Below, piece by piece: positions 46,457-59,035 of a stretch of DNA of 64,000 bases. Source of the DNA: Saururus chinensis (Eukaryota > Streptophyta > Magnoliopsida > Piperales > Saururaceae); assembly GCA_035235625.1 (NCBI GenBank), contig CP141149.1, positions 4,960,893 through 5,024,892 of the forward strand, written 5' to 3'. Under the pieces are notes generated by a model. The model was not told the origin of the DNA and ran no database searches. It was given only the letters and a program-made list of their open reading frames with translations. Position 1 is the first letter of the stretch, and every line of letters starts with the position of its first letter. A program made the position numbers and the translations under genes.

Positions 46457-47132
46457 AACTCCAGCTCTTCTAAACTCCAGCTGAGGCTTGATGTCATCAT
46501 ATACTTATTGTCATTGTTTTGTCTCACTCTTTAGTTGGGCAATGTCCCAATTTTGATTTTGCTACCGGGCAATTCTTTCTTTGAAAAAGATAGTGCATGA
46601 AAAGCGTTTTTCATGCTCGGCTCTGACAATGAATTGAGCCTAAGGAATGCTCTAACAGTGAACTGAGCCTAATAAATGCATGGGAAGCATGTGCACCGTC
46701 TATCTTGAAAATGGATGCTCCCCATGAATTCCTTACTCTCGGTTCATGGTGGGCAAAGAGCATGAAAAATATTTCCTAGAACATGATGTGTAGTTTTCCT
46801 TACATTGGTGACTAGAATGTGTGAAGTATCAGGAGAATGGCAAGCTAATTATTTTGGCCATTATTAAATCCAAGTAGGGTGAAAATAGGTAGGGGTGTAA
46901 ACGGACGGCCGCAGACAAAGGCTATATGTGTCCATCCATTTTTACATAATAATATTGTCCGTCTGTCCGCTATCGAAGACGGACATACAAATTGTCCATC
47001 TGTGTTTGTCCATATGGACATAGACGGACACAAACAATATAAACAAAAATTTTCAAAACAAGAACAAATATTTGCTAATATCAATCAACGATAAGAAATG
47101 CAGTGGCAGTTTGCCTTGTAAACCATATCCTA
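46457..47132 (+). repeat. Partial upstream fragment, lead-in and hAT 5' fragment, copy B
   Basis: Starts inside the P450-upstream repeat, passes through a lead-in whose foldback lost its left arm (GGGAAGCAT joined to GTGCACCGTC at about 46690), and reaches a hAT 5' end at 46890 (octamer AAAATAGG 46882-46889). It ends at the AACCGAA element. Confidence 0.75.
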
Positions 47133-47497
47133 TAGGGGTGCATCGCAGTTCGGTTTTAGGCGGTTCTTATTGGAACTGAACCGAACCGAATTTAAGAGCC
47201 AAGTTATAGGAACCGAACAGAACCGAATTTAAAAACTGAAATATGAAAACTGATCCAAACCGACGTGAGAACCGAAACCAAATAAAAACCGAATATTTTA
47301 ATTAAATTACTTAAATTAATTAATATCAAATAAAAATAATACAAATTTGTCAAAGTTACAGCCTAAGCAATTTTTATTGTTTCATGTACATGACTTCACA
47401 GTCAAACATTAGAAAAGAAAAACAGCAAACCGTGTATAATTGATATGCATCCATTTCTTGATGAACAAACTGAACTAGACTCTCCATAGCCGAATTT
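47133..47497 (+). mobile_element. AACCGAA-rich element fragment, copy B
   Basis: Counterpart of 9681-10045 with the same left start (ATAGGGGTGCATCGCAG) and the same merger into an orphan upstream fragment. Confidence 0.55.
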
Positions 47498-47800
47498 CTT
47501 TGTTTTGTAGCTGAATCACGTGTTTTGATTATTTGAACTTTTTTTTTGCCCAACAAGGAACACAATGTAATTTTTAATTTTTCTTTCACAACCAAGCAAC
47601 CCACCCTCTAAAGTATAGATTTATGTTTGACTAAAGTAATGAATCTCGTACACATGTCTAAAGTAACTTTTAGCCCTGATCTGATGGTCCCGGAACTCCA
47701 GCTCTAGTAGACTCCAGCTGACACTACATGTCCTCATATACTTGTTGTCATTGTTTTGTCTCACTCTTTAGTCGGGCAATATCCCACTTTCGATTTTTCC
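47498..47800 (-). repeat. Orphan copy of the P450 upstream region, copy B
   Basis: Contains the G-box (47517-47522) and GATCTGATGGTCCCGGAAC but has no P450. From about 47705 it resembles copy A 8265-8380 (TAGTAGACTCCAGCTGA), so pieces have been reshuffled relative to copy A. Confidence 0.75.
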
Positions 47801-47915
47801 ACGGGGTGATTCCTTCTTTAAAAAAGATAGTACATGAGAAGCGTTTTTCATGCTCTGCTCTGACAGTTAATTGAGCCTACAGAATGCTCTAACAGTGAAC
47901 TGAGCCTAAGAAATG

Positions 47916-48026
47916 CATGGGAAGCATCCATTTTCAAGATAGACTATGCACATTAGCGTAAGTGATACTTACACTAATGTGCGCTAACGTGTGCACCATC
48001 CATCTTGAAAATGGATGCTCCCCATG
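47916..48026. repeat. Foldback, copy 7
   Basis: Well-preserved hairpin: GCATCCATTTTCAAGATAGA with CCATCTTGAAAATGGATGC. Confidence 0.78.
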
Positions 48027-48189
48027 AATTCCTTACTCTCGGTTCATGGTGGCCAAAGAGCATGAAAAACACTTCCTAGAACATGATGTGCAGTTTTCCT
48101 TACATTGGTGACCAGAGTGTGTGAAGTATGAGGAGAATGGCAAGCTAATTATATTGGCCATTATTAAATCCAAGTAGGGTGAAAATAGG

Positions 48190-49308
48190 TAGGGGTGTAA
48201 CCGGACGGCTGCAGACAAAGGCTATATGTGTCTGTCCATTCTTACATAATTATATTATCTGTTTGTCCGTTATCCAAGGCAGACATGCAAATTGTCCATC
48301 CATTTTTGTCCGTATGGACATAGACGGACACGAACAATATAAACAAAAATTCTGAAAACAAGAAGAACAAATATTTGCTAATATCAATCAACGATAAGAA
48401 ATGCAGTGGCAGTTTGCCTTGTATAACATATCCTACCCAGATGTCACAAGTAAAAATTATACTTTATGGACAGTTGATTAAGAATACTATCCTTACAAGG
48501 TTAATAGTTACATTACCTCCATGCCTCCATCTGACCCATAGAGACAAAGTTTGGCAAATTTTGCCAAAAATCGGGAAGCTTGCCAAACAGGGATACCCCA
48601 AATTGTAGGCTGATATTTCTCCGGTATTGGCAAAATTCACCAAAATTGAAAAAATGGGCAAAATCTCAACGTATTTCATATCTGCCCATGTTTCTACCGA
48701 GCTATTCAAGATCCAAATAAAGAAATCACATAATGAAAATCCTTGACATGATAAGGTATGTAAACATAGAAAAAAAAACCTTTGATGCCGGAGGACACCG
48801 CTGGGAGGCGGAAGTCACTGTATGAATTTGAGAGCCGCTCTCCACCATTGCTGTATGGAGCCAATCTCAACCATTGCCGTCGGGAGCTACTGAGCTGTAG
48901 TAGAGGAGTCATTTAAGAGGATTTATGGGTTTGATGCAGCCGTCGCCAATGGAAGCTACCAATTGGGGAATGGAGGAAGCCGGTTGGAAAGGCACTGGAG
49001 ATGGGCTTGATGTGGAGGAATCAGGCGGGCTAATGGCGGACGGAGGGGAGGACTCATTGCAGCCGAATCGCCACTGCCGCGTTCGGATTAGAGAGCTCTG
49101 ATTCAGAAAGGGGCTACTAGGGCACAATGAATGGAAAAACACATTATATACATGTGGACACGGACATGCTATGTCCGCAACCACATCCGTAAAATGATTG
49201 GACCAAAACTACCATCCGCAGCCACATTCGTGTCTGTGAGGACAAGCCAATACCGTCCATTTTCATTGCGAACGGACGGTGGACAAATGTTGTCCGTTTA
49301 TACCCCTA
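48190..49308 (+). mobile_element. Non-autonomous hAT element, last unit of copy B
   Basis: TAGGGGTGTAACCGGACGG to CCGTTTATACCCCTA, with octamers AAAATAGG (48182-48189) and AGAATAGG (49309-49316). Same insertion as in the other units. Confidence 0.9.
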
Positions 49309-50439
49309 AGAATAGGAAAATGTTATATGAAACAATAAGGAAGAAAACACACGAAATATGTTCTCCAAGTTAATTGTATTGGGTTAGGTGGGGCAGAAGT
49401 CATATCAAATAGTCATTATTGACTGCTCAATTGAATTTTGGCTTTCCTCCAATAAACTTATTTTACTAGTTTTCTATGATAAGATAATATTACCCCTATT
49501 GCACTTCAAATTTAATTTTATGTCATTTTCACTCAATGTGATTTTTTTTATCATCCCCATTGCTACCTCTAGTCGTTGTGGACAAGGTGATCATATTTGG
49601 CTATCATGCCGTGTGTTAAGGCCTGGCTTGCCCTTGCCACCTTTGGCAACTGTGGCTTGGAGGCTAGATCTGGCCATGAGTTTGTGTGCTACATCATGAT
49701 TAGGGTTGTCCATAGTATTCCTTCTACAACTTTATTGTATGTATAGTAGAGTTAAGTAAATATTTTCCCTAATTATTTTTTAAATTGAATAGTTAAAGAA
49801 AAAGTTCTTCCATACCTATTATCTATTATTTATTTGGCATACATAAAAATATACAATACTTCATGCCCTCTTTCATATAACACTCATCCGCCACCAAGTA
49901 ATATCTAAGAGAAATGAACCCTACCCTAATACTCAACCCCATTCATTTTTTTTCAAAAAATATTCACCAAACCCATCATTGAATACTCAGACCTAGAAGC
50001 CTATGTATGGTTTTGGCTAGGTGAAGCATAAGCTTATTGAGTTAATGTTTTGACAATGAAGGGACTTCAAATATTGGATATATGTTAAATAAAGGAAACT
50101 CTTGGAATTTAGATAGCTTTTTGAAGAATACAATTGAAATTAGGGGTTAGTTCATTTTTTTATGGTATGCAATGTCTATGTAGTCAATGTTTTGGTTGCG
50201 TAGTCACAACATAAATCTCTTTAAATACATAGATAAGATAGCTTGGGTAGATTTTAGGTTTAGTTATGTTTGAAAAATAGGAATTTTTTAAAATTATTAA
50301 CCCTTATGGAAGGGGTTGTGAGTAATAGTTAACCAACTGATTAATTTTAGACAAAATAGATATATAATAAATTATATTATATATGTAATGAAATAGTTAT
50401 GCATAAAAATATTAGAAATAGTAATGGTAAAGAAATAAG

Positions 50440-52379
50440 TCCAACCATCACCATAGTATTCCATTGTCAGCCCTAGGTACCCCAGTCGCAACTTGAATCT
50501 CTACCTATGACCTCTACCTATGACAATTGTGCCCTAGTGGCTAGAAATGGTCTTGGCTAGATCTAACCGATGCCAAGACATTGATGATCATGTTAGCTAA
50601 CTATTGTAACCACAATTAGATTTAAAAATAAATAAATAAACCATTGAGGATAAGGTGAACCCTTTGGGGTAAATTTTTAAGGAAAGGGTGTTGACAGCTT
50701 AGTGCATGTTGTTTGGGCTTGTACACGAATGAGCTATTACACTAAAGCCTGTAGGGTAGTTTCTTCTTTAATTTTTAGTGACAAAAAATGATTATCATAT
50801 ATGTATATATACTATTATTAAAATCAAAATAGGGGCTAAATTTTTTTGCCATGCATTGAATTCTCGGACCAATAAGTTCATTCGTATTTTATTTTTGGCT
50901 GGGTGGAGCATAAGCTTATTGAGTCAATGTTTTATCAATTAGGATTTTAAAATAAAATCCTCAAATTTCAAAATTTAACGGTAGTCAATTAGGATTTTTA
51001 ATAACATCTTTAAAATCCGACATTAGTAAATAAAAATTTCTAATACGAAATTCTAAATTTTGGGTAGTAGAAATATAGAGATAGTAAAAATATATAAAAC
51101 TTACACTGGATTGTATTCAGATGCTTGCGTTACAATGTAATTCGGGTATTTGACAATGCCACCTCCTAAGGTGGTTTTCTTAAATCTTGTCTGGCGTCAG
51201 GCTGGCTCTCAGCCTCTCACTATTTGGGGCAAATTTTGGGTGAGTGGAAGGGACGCGAATCTGCTCTGGAGGGTTTCTCCCTCAGCACCTGTTGGCCACC
51301 AATGAGAATACAACACATCACACAGTCTGAACCATGCACAAATGCGAACCCTCTTTCTTGCTGAAACTAGTAGAGACCCCGCGACCAAATCGCTGCAAGA
51401 AAAGCCTCCCTTTTTCTTGCCTCTCACATCTCCTCCATCCTCATCGACCATCACTGCCTAAACTGAGGAAATCATAGTGCCTCCCAAATAGCAATGCCAA
51501 ATATCTCATCCTCTGTCTCCCATATCATTGTGTCGCTGCATTGATTTCCTTTGTCTAGTCCCTACTTCTTCTGTATGTGTCGATGAAGCATTGCATGGAG
51601 AGGGGGGGGGGAGCCTGCATTATGCACTCTATTTCTCATCTACTTTCAGTTGGCGTTGCCCAATTTTGAGCCATTTTCGCTAGTTTGCCTTTGTGGGTAT
51701 CGACCTTACCCATTCTGGAAGCTCCCTTTTAACAATTTTTGTGTATGGGTTCGTATGATTTCTGTCATCCGGTCGTGTTTATCTCCATATCCTGACCTAG
51801 GTCTATCCAATCTCTCAATTGGTTCATTGCATTTGTGTCTAGCTGAGCAGTTTTATGTTGGTTGTGGTTTTGTGTTGGTTGATGGCTTGATGCATAGAAT
51901 GCATGGCAGAGTAGATTGATAAAATCATTTTACTTTAATTGTTTTTACTGGGTTGGAAAGTTATTTGTGTATATAGTTGAATTTGAAGATGTTTGTTAAT
52001 TGTTACTTTGAGTTTGAGTGTCTCTGAATGGTTAGCTGCTTTGTTGACTTGCTTTGCAGATTAATTTTATTTCCTTGCTAAGTGTCATAGTTATGGAAAT
52101 GGAATTTACTAGTCATTTTAGGAAATGGTTTGCTTCTGTTAGCTTTTTACTCTACTTTTTGTCTACCTCAAATAGCTTTTTATTTATTTATTTTTAGTTA
52201 TCATTTATTTTTTTCACTTAGAACTCTTCAAATGCACCTAAAAATATGGAAAAAGTTCATATAAGGCTTGGCTCATGCTAAGTAAATATGAGCCAATCTG
52301 CCCCCCAAGCAATCCTAGGCAATTGGATCGAGATCCGATAGCGCGAGAGGGAAAAAACCAATCTACCCTTGAGTTATAT
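50440..52379. other. Non-coding stretch left of the CACTA insertion, copy B
   Basis: Matches 15616-17527 of copy A. No gene is recognised. A poly-G run is at about 51602-51611. Confidence 0.6.
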
Positions 52380-53090
52380 CACTACAACAAAACTGGGTAT
52401 TAGCAACGCTTAAATATGTGTCGCAATACTATGCGTCGCTACAAATTGCTAATAACGACATATAACAAACCTTCGCAAAAAATACAACTATTAGGGATGC
52501 ATAATATTAAGCGTCGCTAATAATATTCTATTAACGACGCTTAACTCCAAACGTCGCTAATACGTAATATTTTAGCGACGCTTTAATTTATGTGTCGCTA
52601 ATATTTACGTTATTAGCGATGCTTGTCTAAGCATCGCTAAAACATATATATTTAAATATTTTTTAAATAAATTTCAACACTACTAACAACGTATGCTTAC
52701 AAACGTCGCTATAAGTTACAACAATAACGACATTTAAAAACGAGCGTTGCTAATAATTCTCAATTTTTTAAAAAATTAAAAAATAAGAACTAATAGCAAC
52801 GCATATGTTATACATCGCTACTACCTAATAGTAGTAGCGATGCATAAAAAATACATCGCTATTACCCTTGGTAGTAGCGACGCATAGTCATATGCGTCGC
52901 TAGTACCTATTTTTTACTAAAATTTTATTTTAATTTTTTTAAAATTTTATTATTTTTTATTTTTAAAAATAAAAAATAATTAAAATAAAATACTAATAGT
53001 GACGTATATAGTTATATGTCGCGATTAGTATTTTTATTTGATTATTTTTTTATTATAAAAATTAATTTTAAAAATATTAAAAATTTAATA

Positions 53091-54230
53091 TTAGAGGAGA
53101 GATAGTGTGTAGGTAGATAGGAGAGAGAGGAGAGGGAAGAGAGAGAGGGTAGGGAAGAGAGAGAGAGAAGAGAGGGTAGGAAAGAGGGAGATAGAGGGGA
53201 GGAAGAGAGAGGAGAGAGGATAGGGAAGAGAGAGAGGAGAGGAGAGAGAAAGGGTGGAGAGAGAGAGGGTGGAGGGGAGAGAGAGCGGAGAGAGAGAGAG
53301 ATGGAGGGAAAGAGAGGAGAGGGGAGAGAGAGAGGGAAGAGAGAGAGAGAGAGAGAGAGGAGAGGATAGGGAAGAGAGAGAGGGGGGAGGAGAGGATAGG
53401 AAAGATATAGAGAGAGGGGGGAAAGAGAGGGGAGGGGAGAGAAAGAGAGAGGAGAGGGGGAGAGAGAGGAGGGGAGAGAGAGAGGAGGGGGAAAGAGAGG
53501 GGAGGGGACAGAGAGGGGAGGGGAGGGTGAGAGGAATTTTATTTTGATTTTTTAAAATTTTTTATTAAATTTTTTATTTTTAAAAATAAAAAAAGTAAAT
53601 ATTAATAGCGATGTATAGAAATATATGTCGTTATTAGTACAGGTATTAGCGATGTTTACGACTATATGTCGCTATTAGTATTTACTTTTTTAATTTTTTA
53701 ATTTTTTAATTTTCAAAATTAATTTTAAAAATTATAAAAAATGAAATTAGAAGAGAGAGGAGAGGGGAGAGAGAGGGAGGGAAAGAGAGGAGAGGGAGAG
53801 ACAGAGAGGGAAAGAGAGGAGAGAAGAGAGAGTAGAGGGAAAGAGAGGAGTGAGAGAGAGAGATGAGAGGGGGAGAGAGAGGGAAATAGAGGGAGAGGGG
53901 AGAGAGAGAGAGGAGAGGGGGAGAGAGAGAGGGGGGGAAAGAGAGAGGAGAGGGAGGAGAGAGGAGATACGGAGAGATAGTGGGAGAGAGAGGGGGGAGA
54001 GAGAAAGGGGGAGAGAGAGAGGGGGGAGAGAGAGGAGATACAGAGAGACAGCCGGAGAGAGAAGGGGGAGAGAGAGAACGGAGATAGGGAGGGGAGATAG
54101 AGGGGAGAGAGGGGGGAGTGAGAGAAGAAGGGAGGAGAGAGAGAGGGAGGAGAGAGAGTGAGGAGAGAGAGTGAGGAGAGAGAGGGGAGGAGAGAGAGTG
54201 AGAGAGAGAAGGGAGGGGAGAGAGTGAATT
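53091..54230 (+). repeat. Purine-rich GAGAG blocks inside the CACTA element
   Basis: Two purine-only blocks (about 53091-53535 and 53750-54225) are separated by AT-rich and TAGCGACG motif sequence. They have the same composition as the GA blocks of the large arrays. Open frames here encode only Arg/Glu/Gly repeats. Confidence 0.9.
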
Positions 54231-54479
54231 TCTTTTTTTAAAAAGTCGGAATATTAGCTACGTATAAACTATACTTCGTTAATATAACGTAAGTATTAGC
54301 GACGTATAGGCTTATACGTCGCTAATACTATGTTGTAGTAGCGATGTATAAGAGTGTATGTCGCTAAAAACCATAATATTAGCGACGTACAAGTGTAAAC
54401 ATCGCTAATACAGTTTGCATTAGCGACGTATAGTTTATACGTCGCTATTTAGTTTGTATTAGCAATGCTCACTACGAGT

Positions 54480-55260
54480 GTCGCTAATGGAATTTTCTTT
54501 TAAAAAAAATCGCGGGCAAAACTCCGCCCGCACGGGGAAATTTCGCGCGCGGGCCAAATTTCCCCGCGCCTATAAAACTACCCAGCCCCCATCGCCATTT
54601 TCCCACTGTCGCCGCAGCCCGCCGCCTGCCGCCCCACCTCCGCCTGCCGCCTGGCCGCCCCACCTCCTCCTCGGCCACTCGCCCCCGCCGTTCTGTCCTC
54701 TGGTGCAACCCGCCACCCCCTCCATTCCCCTTTCTTCTCACTGTCGTCCACTGCCGCCCGCCGCCTTGCCTCCTCTAGCCGCCTGAAGCCTCCCCGCCCC
54801 ACCTCTCTGTCCCGTTGCCCCGCCTCCTCCTCGGCCATTCGCCCCCGCCCCCCTCTGCCTCCCTCCCTCCAGGTCCCCCCTCCCTCCCTCCCTCCCTCCC
54901 TCCCTCCAGTCCCCCTGCCTCCCGGCGTGCTCCCTCCCTCCAGTCCCCCCGCCTCTGGCCAGCTCCCTCCCACCAGTCCCCCACCACCTCCCTCCCCTGC
55001 CCCCCAGCTTCACCCCTCCCTCCCCCTGCTCCAATCCCCCTGCTGCCCCGCCGCACCCCCTTCTGCCCCTCTCCCTCCAGTCCCCTCCCCAGTCCCCCTC
55101 ACTCTAGCCCCCGCCTCCCTCCCTCCGCAGTCCCCCTTGGCCCAGCTCCCCTCCCTCTCCCCAGCCGGCCCCTCTCCCCCAGCATCCCCCCTCTCCCCAG
55201 CCAGCCCCCTCCCCCCAGCTGGCCCCCTCTCCGCAGCCGCCTCCCAATCCCCCAGCGTCC
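54480..55260 (+). other. GC/CT-rich core of the CACTA element with a TATA-like site
   Basis: CGCGGGCAAAACTCCGCCCG leads to a TATA-like CCTATAAAACTACCC near 54570, then about 680 bp of CCGCC, CTCCCT and CCCCAG repeats. It could be the element's own promoter and leader, or a captured host fragment. The Pro/Ser-rich open frames (for example 54478-54786 and 54815-55273) are low complexity and I do not call them genes. Confidence 0.5.
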
Positions 55261-55788
55261 TAATACTAAATAGCGACGTTTTGTAAGCGTCGTTAATAAT
55301 AATTATCATAATTTAAATTTAATTTAATTTTTTTTAAATTTTATTAGCGATGTATAGAGAGCGTCGCTAATAAGGAATTATTAGCGATGCTTTCTCTATA
55401 CATCTCTAATAAAATTATTTATTATTTTTTAAAAAAAAATTTATATTAGCGACGCTTATGCATATACGTCGCTAATAACTTATTTTTTTAATTTTTTTTA
55501 AAATTAATTTTTTTTAGCGACATAAGTAAAACATCGTTAGTAGATTATCATTAGCGACGCTAGATCATATACGTCGCTAATATGTTATTATTAGTGACGT
55601 ATCATAAACGTCGCTAATACTGTTATTAACGACGTATGTTTATATACGTCGCTAATAGGTAATAGCGACGGCACTTTTTTTGACGCTTTTAGCGATGTTT
55701 ATTATACGTCGCTAATAGTTAGTAGCGACGGTTAGGAGATTATTAGCGACGCATAATTGCTTCGCTAATAGTCATTTTTGTTGTAGTG

Positions 55789-55870
55789 TATGTGTCATTG
55801 AATAAAAAACCAATGACATGTGATGCTTGGCTCACGCAATTGGATGTGAGCCTACACTCATATAAACAAG

Positions 55871-55902
<32 letters not shown>

Positions 55903-56328
55903 ATATTTTAATAGCCATATCCTTCCTATATCATGTCCTAGCCTTTTGGAAATTATTGTATCCCCGTATTTGTATTCCCTCTTAGGGTGAAACCCACATC
56001 TAAGACAAGGGAAAACAAGCTTAATGTACTCCTTTTTAAATACCTAACAACTTAAATTGAACAAAATGAAACTATTAATATGGAACAAACTTTTATGTCA
56101 AATGGAGTTATTAATGTAGGCGGAGGGTGTATTACTTGTTATTCAGAGACCTAATTTTTCTGCTTTAGGATCTGCAACTTTGTTCAATAAAGGCACATGG
56201 GCAACGTAACTGTGGTGGCTTCTAGAAAGGTTTGGTCCTACTAGTTCTTTGTCCTTGAATTTTGAATAGTCCAAATGAAATTTCCTGCTCTCCTTCTATC
56301 ACTTACATATTTGATTGACCACCTCCTG
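55789..56328. other. Spacer right of the CACTA insertion, copy B
   Basis: Continues the copy-A alignment from 17525. Contains a (CT)n(TA)n microsatellite at about 55873-55902. No gene is recognised. Confidence 0.6.
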
Positions 56329-57810
56329 ACGAAATTCACGCCAAAGGTTGCACCCCGCAAAGTACTCAAATCTTCTGACATTAAAATGTACTTGTTCTTC
56401 ACGATTTGGCAGCGACTCTTTTGAACTGTCTAGTTTATTTGACATCTGCATGGATGTTTATTAATACTTCTCATTCCAAAACTTTGTGCAGCGTGCCAAC
56501 ACATGGTGAAGCTGATGATAGTGAGTGGCAAAAGCTCGTAAAGGTGTTTGTGATTTTTCCATTAGATTTTTTTGTTATTATTGCTGGTAGAAGTGCACAT
56601 GTAGAATGCACGTACTGCACTCTAATAATTTAGAGTCTTATTAGTTTAGCTGATAAGTTGAGCTTCAAGTTTAGTTTAGCAATTTTGTCCGGTCCATGAA
56701 TAAGAGTTCATAGATAATACTTTAGGTGTGTTAGGGGTAATTTAGGATTTTTATGATACAGATTTTTGCCCACTATTTTACTTTAATTGTAGTATTGGTG
56801 ATAATAGCTTTATCCTACTTGACATTTATGTTATTTGCTGCACCTGGAACTCTTATTTCTTGTTCTTTCTAATAGACGTGAGCTATTTCCTTGAACAGAC
56901 TGAGGATGGTTTGGGAAAGAAGGGACCTAAAGCTGAAAGGAAATGTAAGCATTCTTCTTTTCTTAGCTGTTAATGTTTTCTTGACCATTTTTGTGCCCGA
57001 AAAACCAAGTGGCAAACACACATAAACAAGGATCAGTTGCAGGCTTGCAGCATAATATCAAACCCAAACAAACAAGATTTTCTCATGGGCATAGAGGCTG
57101 GTGTTTGAGAAAAAGCTCATGTGGGAGGATTAGTCTTCTTTTCTAAAATAGAGGAAACTTATAAATAAGATGAAGTCATGATTGGCAGTGAATAAGATTT
57201 TCGCTTCTGAGAAAGAAACAGATGTGAAATGTTATAGGAAGACAATTAAATATGCTCTTGTAGCGGATGAAAAAAAAATCTGTTAGTTAAATAACTTTAC
57301 CTTACGAAGCTTGGGCATCATGTGGATTATAAGTCTGTAAGAGTTTTATTATTTGTACAATTACTGTGCTCAGCTGTTAAAATCTGATGCTTTGCTGCCC
57401 AACCTGTCCAAGTTGCATTTGGTTACAGCACTGCAATGACTTCCTGAAGGTCATTTGTTTTTCCCGAGTGGCCTAGCACTGCAGCCAGTGCAAATAACGA
57501 AAGTGGGTTTCCATGCTGATGTCATCTCGTTTGGGTGCATATGAGTGTAGCTTTCTGGCATCTATAAGTATGTGTTTGAAATTTTTTGTTCTTTTTTATT
57601 AGATGGGTCTTTTTCATATGAAACTCAAGCAATGGAAAAAGAATTTGGGGAGCCCTGGGTAGGAACATGGGACTTGTTGTGCTACACTCATGCTCTTATT
57701 TTTGTTCTCGCTTTCACTCTTTATTGAGTATATGTGTTTCTTCCATTCAGAACTATTACAGTTATTATCCAGTGACTCTTCCTTTGAGGAGGCCCTACTC
57801 ATGGAACCAG
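56329..57810 (+). pseudogene. RPC4: RPC4 remnant, copy B, more damaged
   Basis: Blocks E1-E6 of copy A are present (E1 56329-56387, E2 56492-56543, E3 56899-56944, E4 from 57398, E5 57603-57658, E6 57751-57810). The lesions are: E1 has ACG in place of ATG; the E4 acceptor GCAG has become GCTG; E4 contains a premature TGA (57445-57447) and an internal indel; and E7 is deleted. E6 keeps the more family-like NYYSYYPVTLPLRRPYS, so copy A has mutated there instead. It is clearly non-functional as RPC4. Confidence 0.85.
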
Positions 57811-58509
57811 GTATGCAGGGATAAACCTAAAAGTATATTTAGTCATCAATTAACTTTTCAATAGTTTTATGATATCAAACTCCTCCCTCCTAATCGACCT
57901 CCTCTCCGCCTCTCACCCTTCTTTTGCCGCCTCTCACAGCTAGGAGTAGCACAATCAAGAGAGATAGAGAATAGACAAAATGAGGAGAGGAGGGACGATG
58001 GCCTCAGATTCAGAAATGCTCCTACTGGCTGCAAAAATCTACTCTTGTTGAGGACGATGATTCAGTGACTGCGAGGGCTACTGCAATCAGAGATACGATT
58101 CGGTGGCACATTTTGCTATTGTTGAGGAAGACAATTCAGGGACTATGCTCTTTTTTTTTTGCAATTTATGAGTTTTTACTTAAAAGCTTTTATTTGACAT
58201 CATTGGTTTTTGGCTTCCCTTATTCCTTGTGAGAAGTAGAAAATCATAAAGTAGCTCATAAATGATTAATACTTTAGTGGAGAGATTTTGACCATTTTAA
58301 TAAATTGTTTCTCTATATTATTTGGTTTTCTCGTGAATCCCACATTTTTTCAGAGATTACATCCAGTTATCCCTTGCAGTCCTTCTACATTGTATGTGAA
58401 AAAAACATAAAGAGAAAATTGAATGGGCTCCCCTTGATTGTTCTCACTACTTCAAAAATATTTAGTTTTGTGCGGTTAAAAGTATGAATTTGTCGAGCCC
58501 TACATACAA
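57811..58509. other. Spacer after RPC4 remnant, copy B
   Basis: Aligns to 19730-20340 after loss of the E7 segment. About 60 bp near 58322-58380 is absent from copy A. No gene is recognised. Confidence 0.5.
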
Positions 58510-59035
58510 TCTCTACCAAGACTCACCCGATATACAATATTGTAGCGACAATGTTACATCATTGTAGCGATAATGTTATCCCTTATTAGTAATATTACTA
58601 TAACATTACAGTAATAATGATACAATGTTATAGCGATAATCCTACATTGTTGTAGCGATAATACTATATCTTACTAATGATATTGCTACAACATTATAGC
58701 AATAACTATACAACAAAGTAGTAATAATGCTACAATGTATAAGTGATATTACTATAACATTGTAGCAATTGTGATATACCTTATTATCGATAGTGCTACA
58801 ATTTTTCAACAATAACAAAACAACATTTTAGCGATAATGTTATACCTTATTAGCGATATTACTATAACTTTTCAGCAATAACGATACAATGTTGTATCGA
58901 TAATATTACATTGTTGTAGTGATAATGATATATCTTCTTAGCGATATTGCTACAACATTATTGCAATAACGATATATAGTTTTTGCGATAATGCTACATC
59001 GTTGTAGCGATAACGCTATATCTTATTAAAAATTA
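58510..59035 (+). repeat. Degenerate TAGCGATAAT tandem repeats, copy B
   Basis: Counterpart of 20340-20960 and about 100 bp shorter, with the same TTGTAGCGATAATG motif in both orientations. Confidence 0.75.

Larger units (their letters stand above)
47825..50439 (+). repeat. 2.6-kb tandem unit, last of copy B
   Basis: Full unit with foldback 47916-48026, hAT 48190-49308 and AT-rich flank ending AAAGAAATAAG. It aligns best to unit 2 of copy A. Confidence 0.85.
52380..55788 (+). mobile_element. Non-autonomous CACTA (En/Spm-type) element, 3,409 bp, complete
   Basis: Termini CACTACAACAAAACTGGGTA and the inverse of CACTACAACAAAAATGAC are flanked by the 3-bp target duplication TAT (52377-52379 and 55789-55791). 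Copy A keeps the empty site GAGTTATATGTGTCATTG, with one TAT at 17525-17527. Both subterminal regions are packed with TTAGCGACGC/GCGTCGCTAA motifs in both orientations, the arrangement expected for transposase binding. The interior is purine-rich on the left (53091-54230) and C/T-rich on the right (54580-55260). No TNPA/TNPD-like transposase is visible, so it must have moved with help from elsewhere. Confidence 0.97.

Noticed and set aside
54815..55286. Pro/Ser-rich frames in the CACTA core
   Set aside because: Low-complexity translation of CTCCCT/CCCCAG repeats, overlapping in several frames on both strands.
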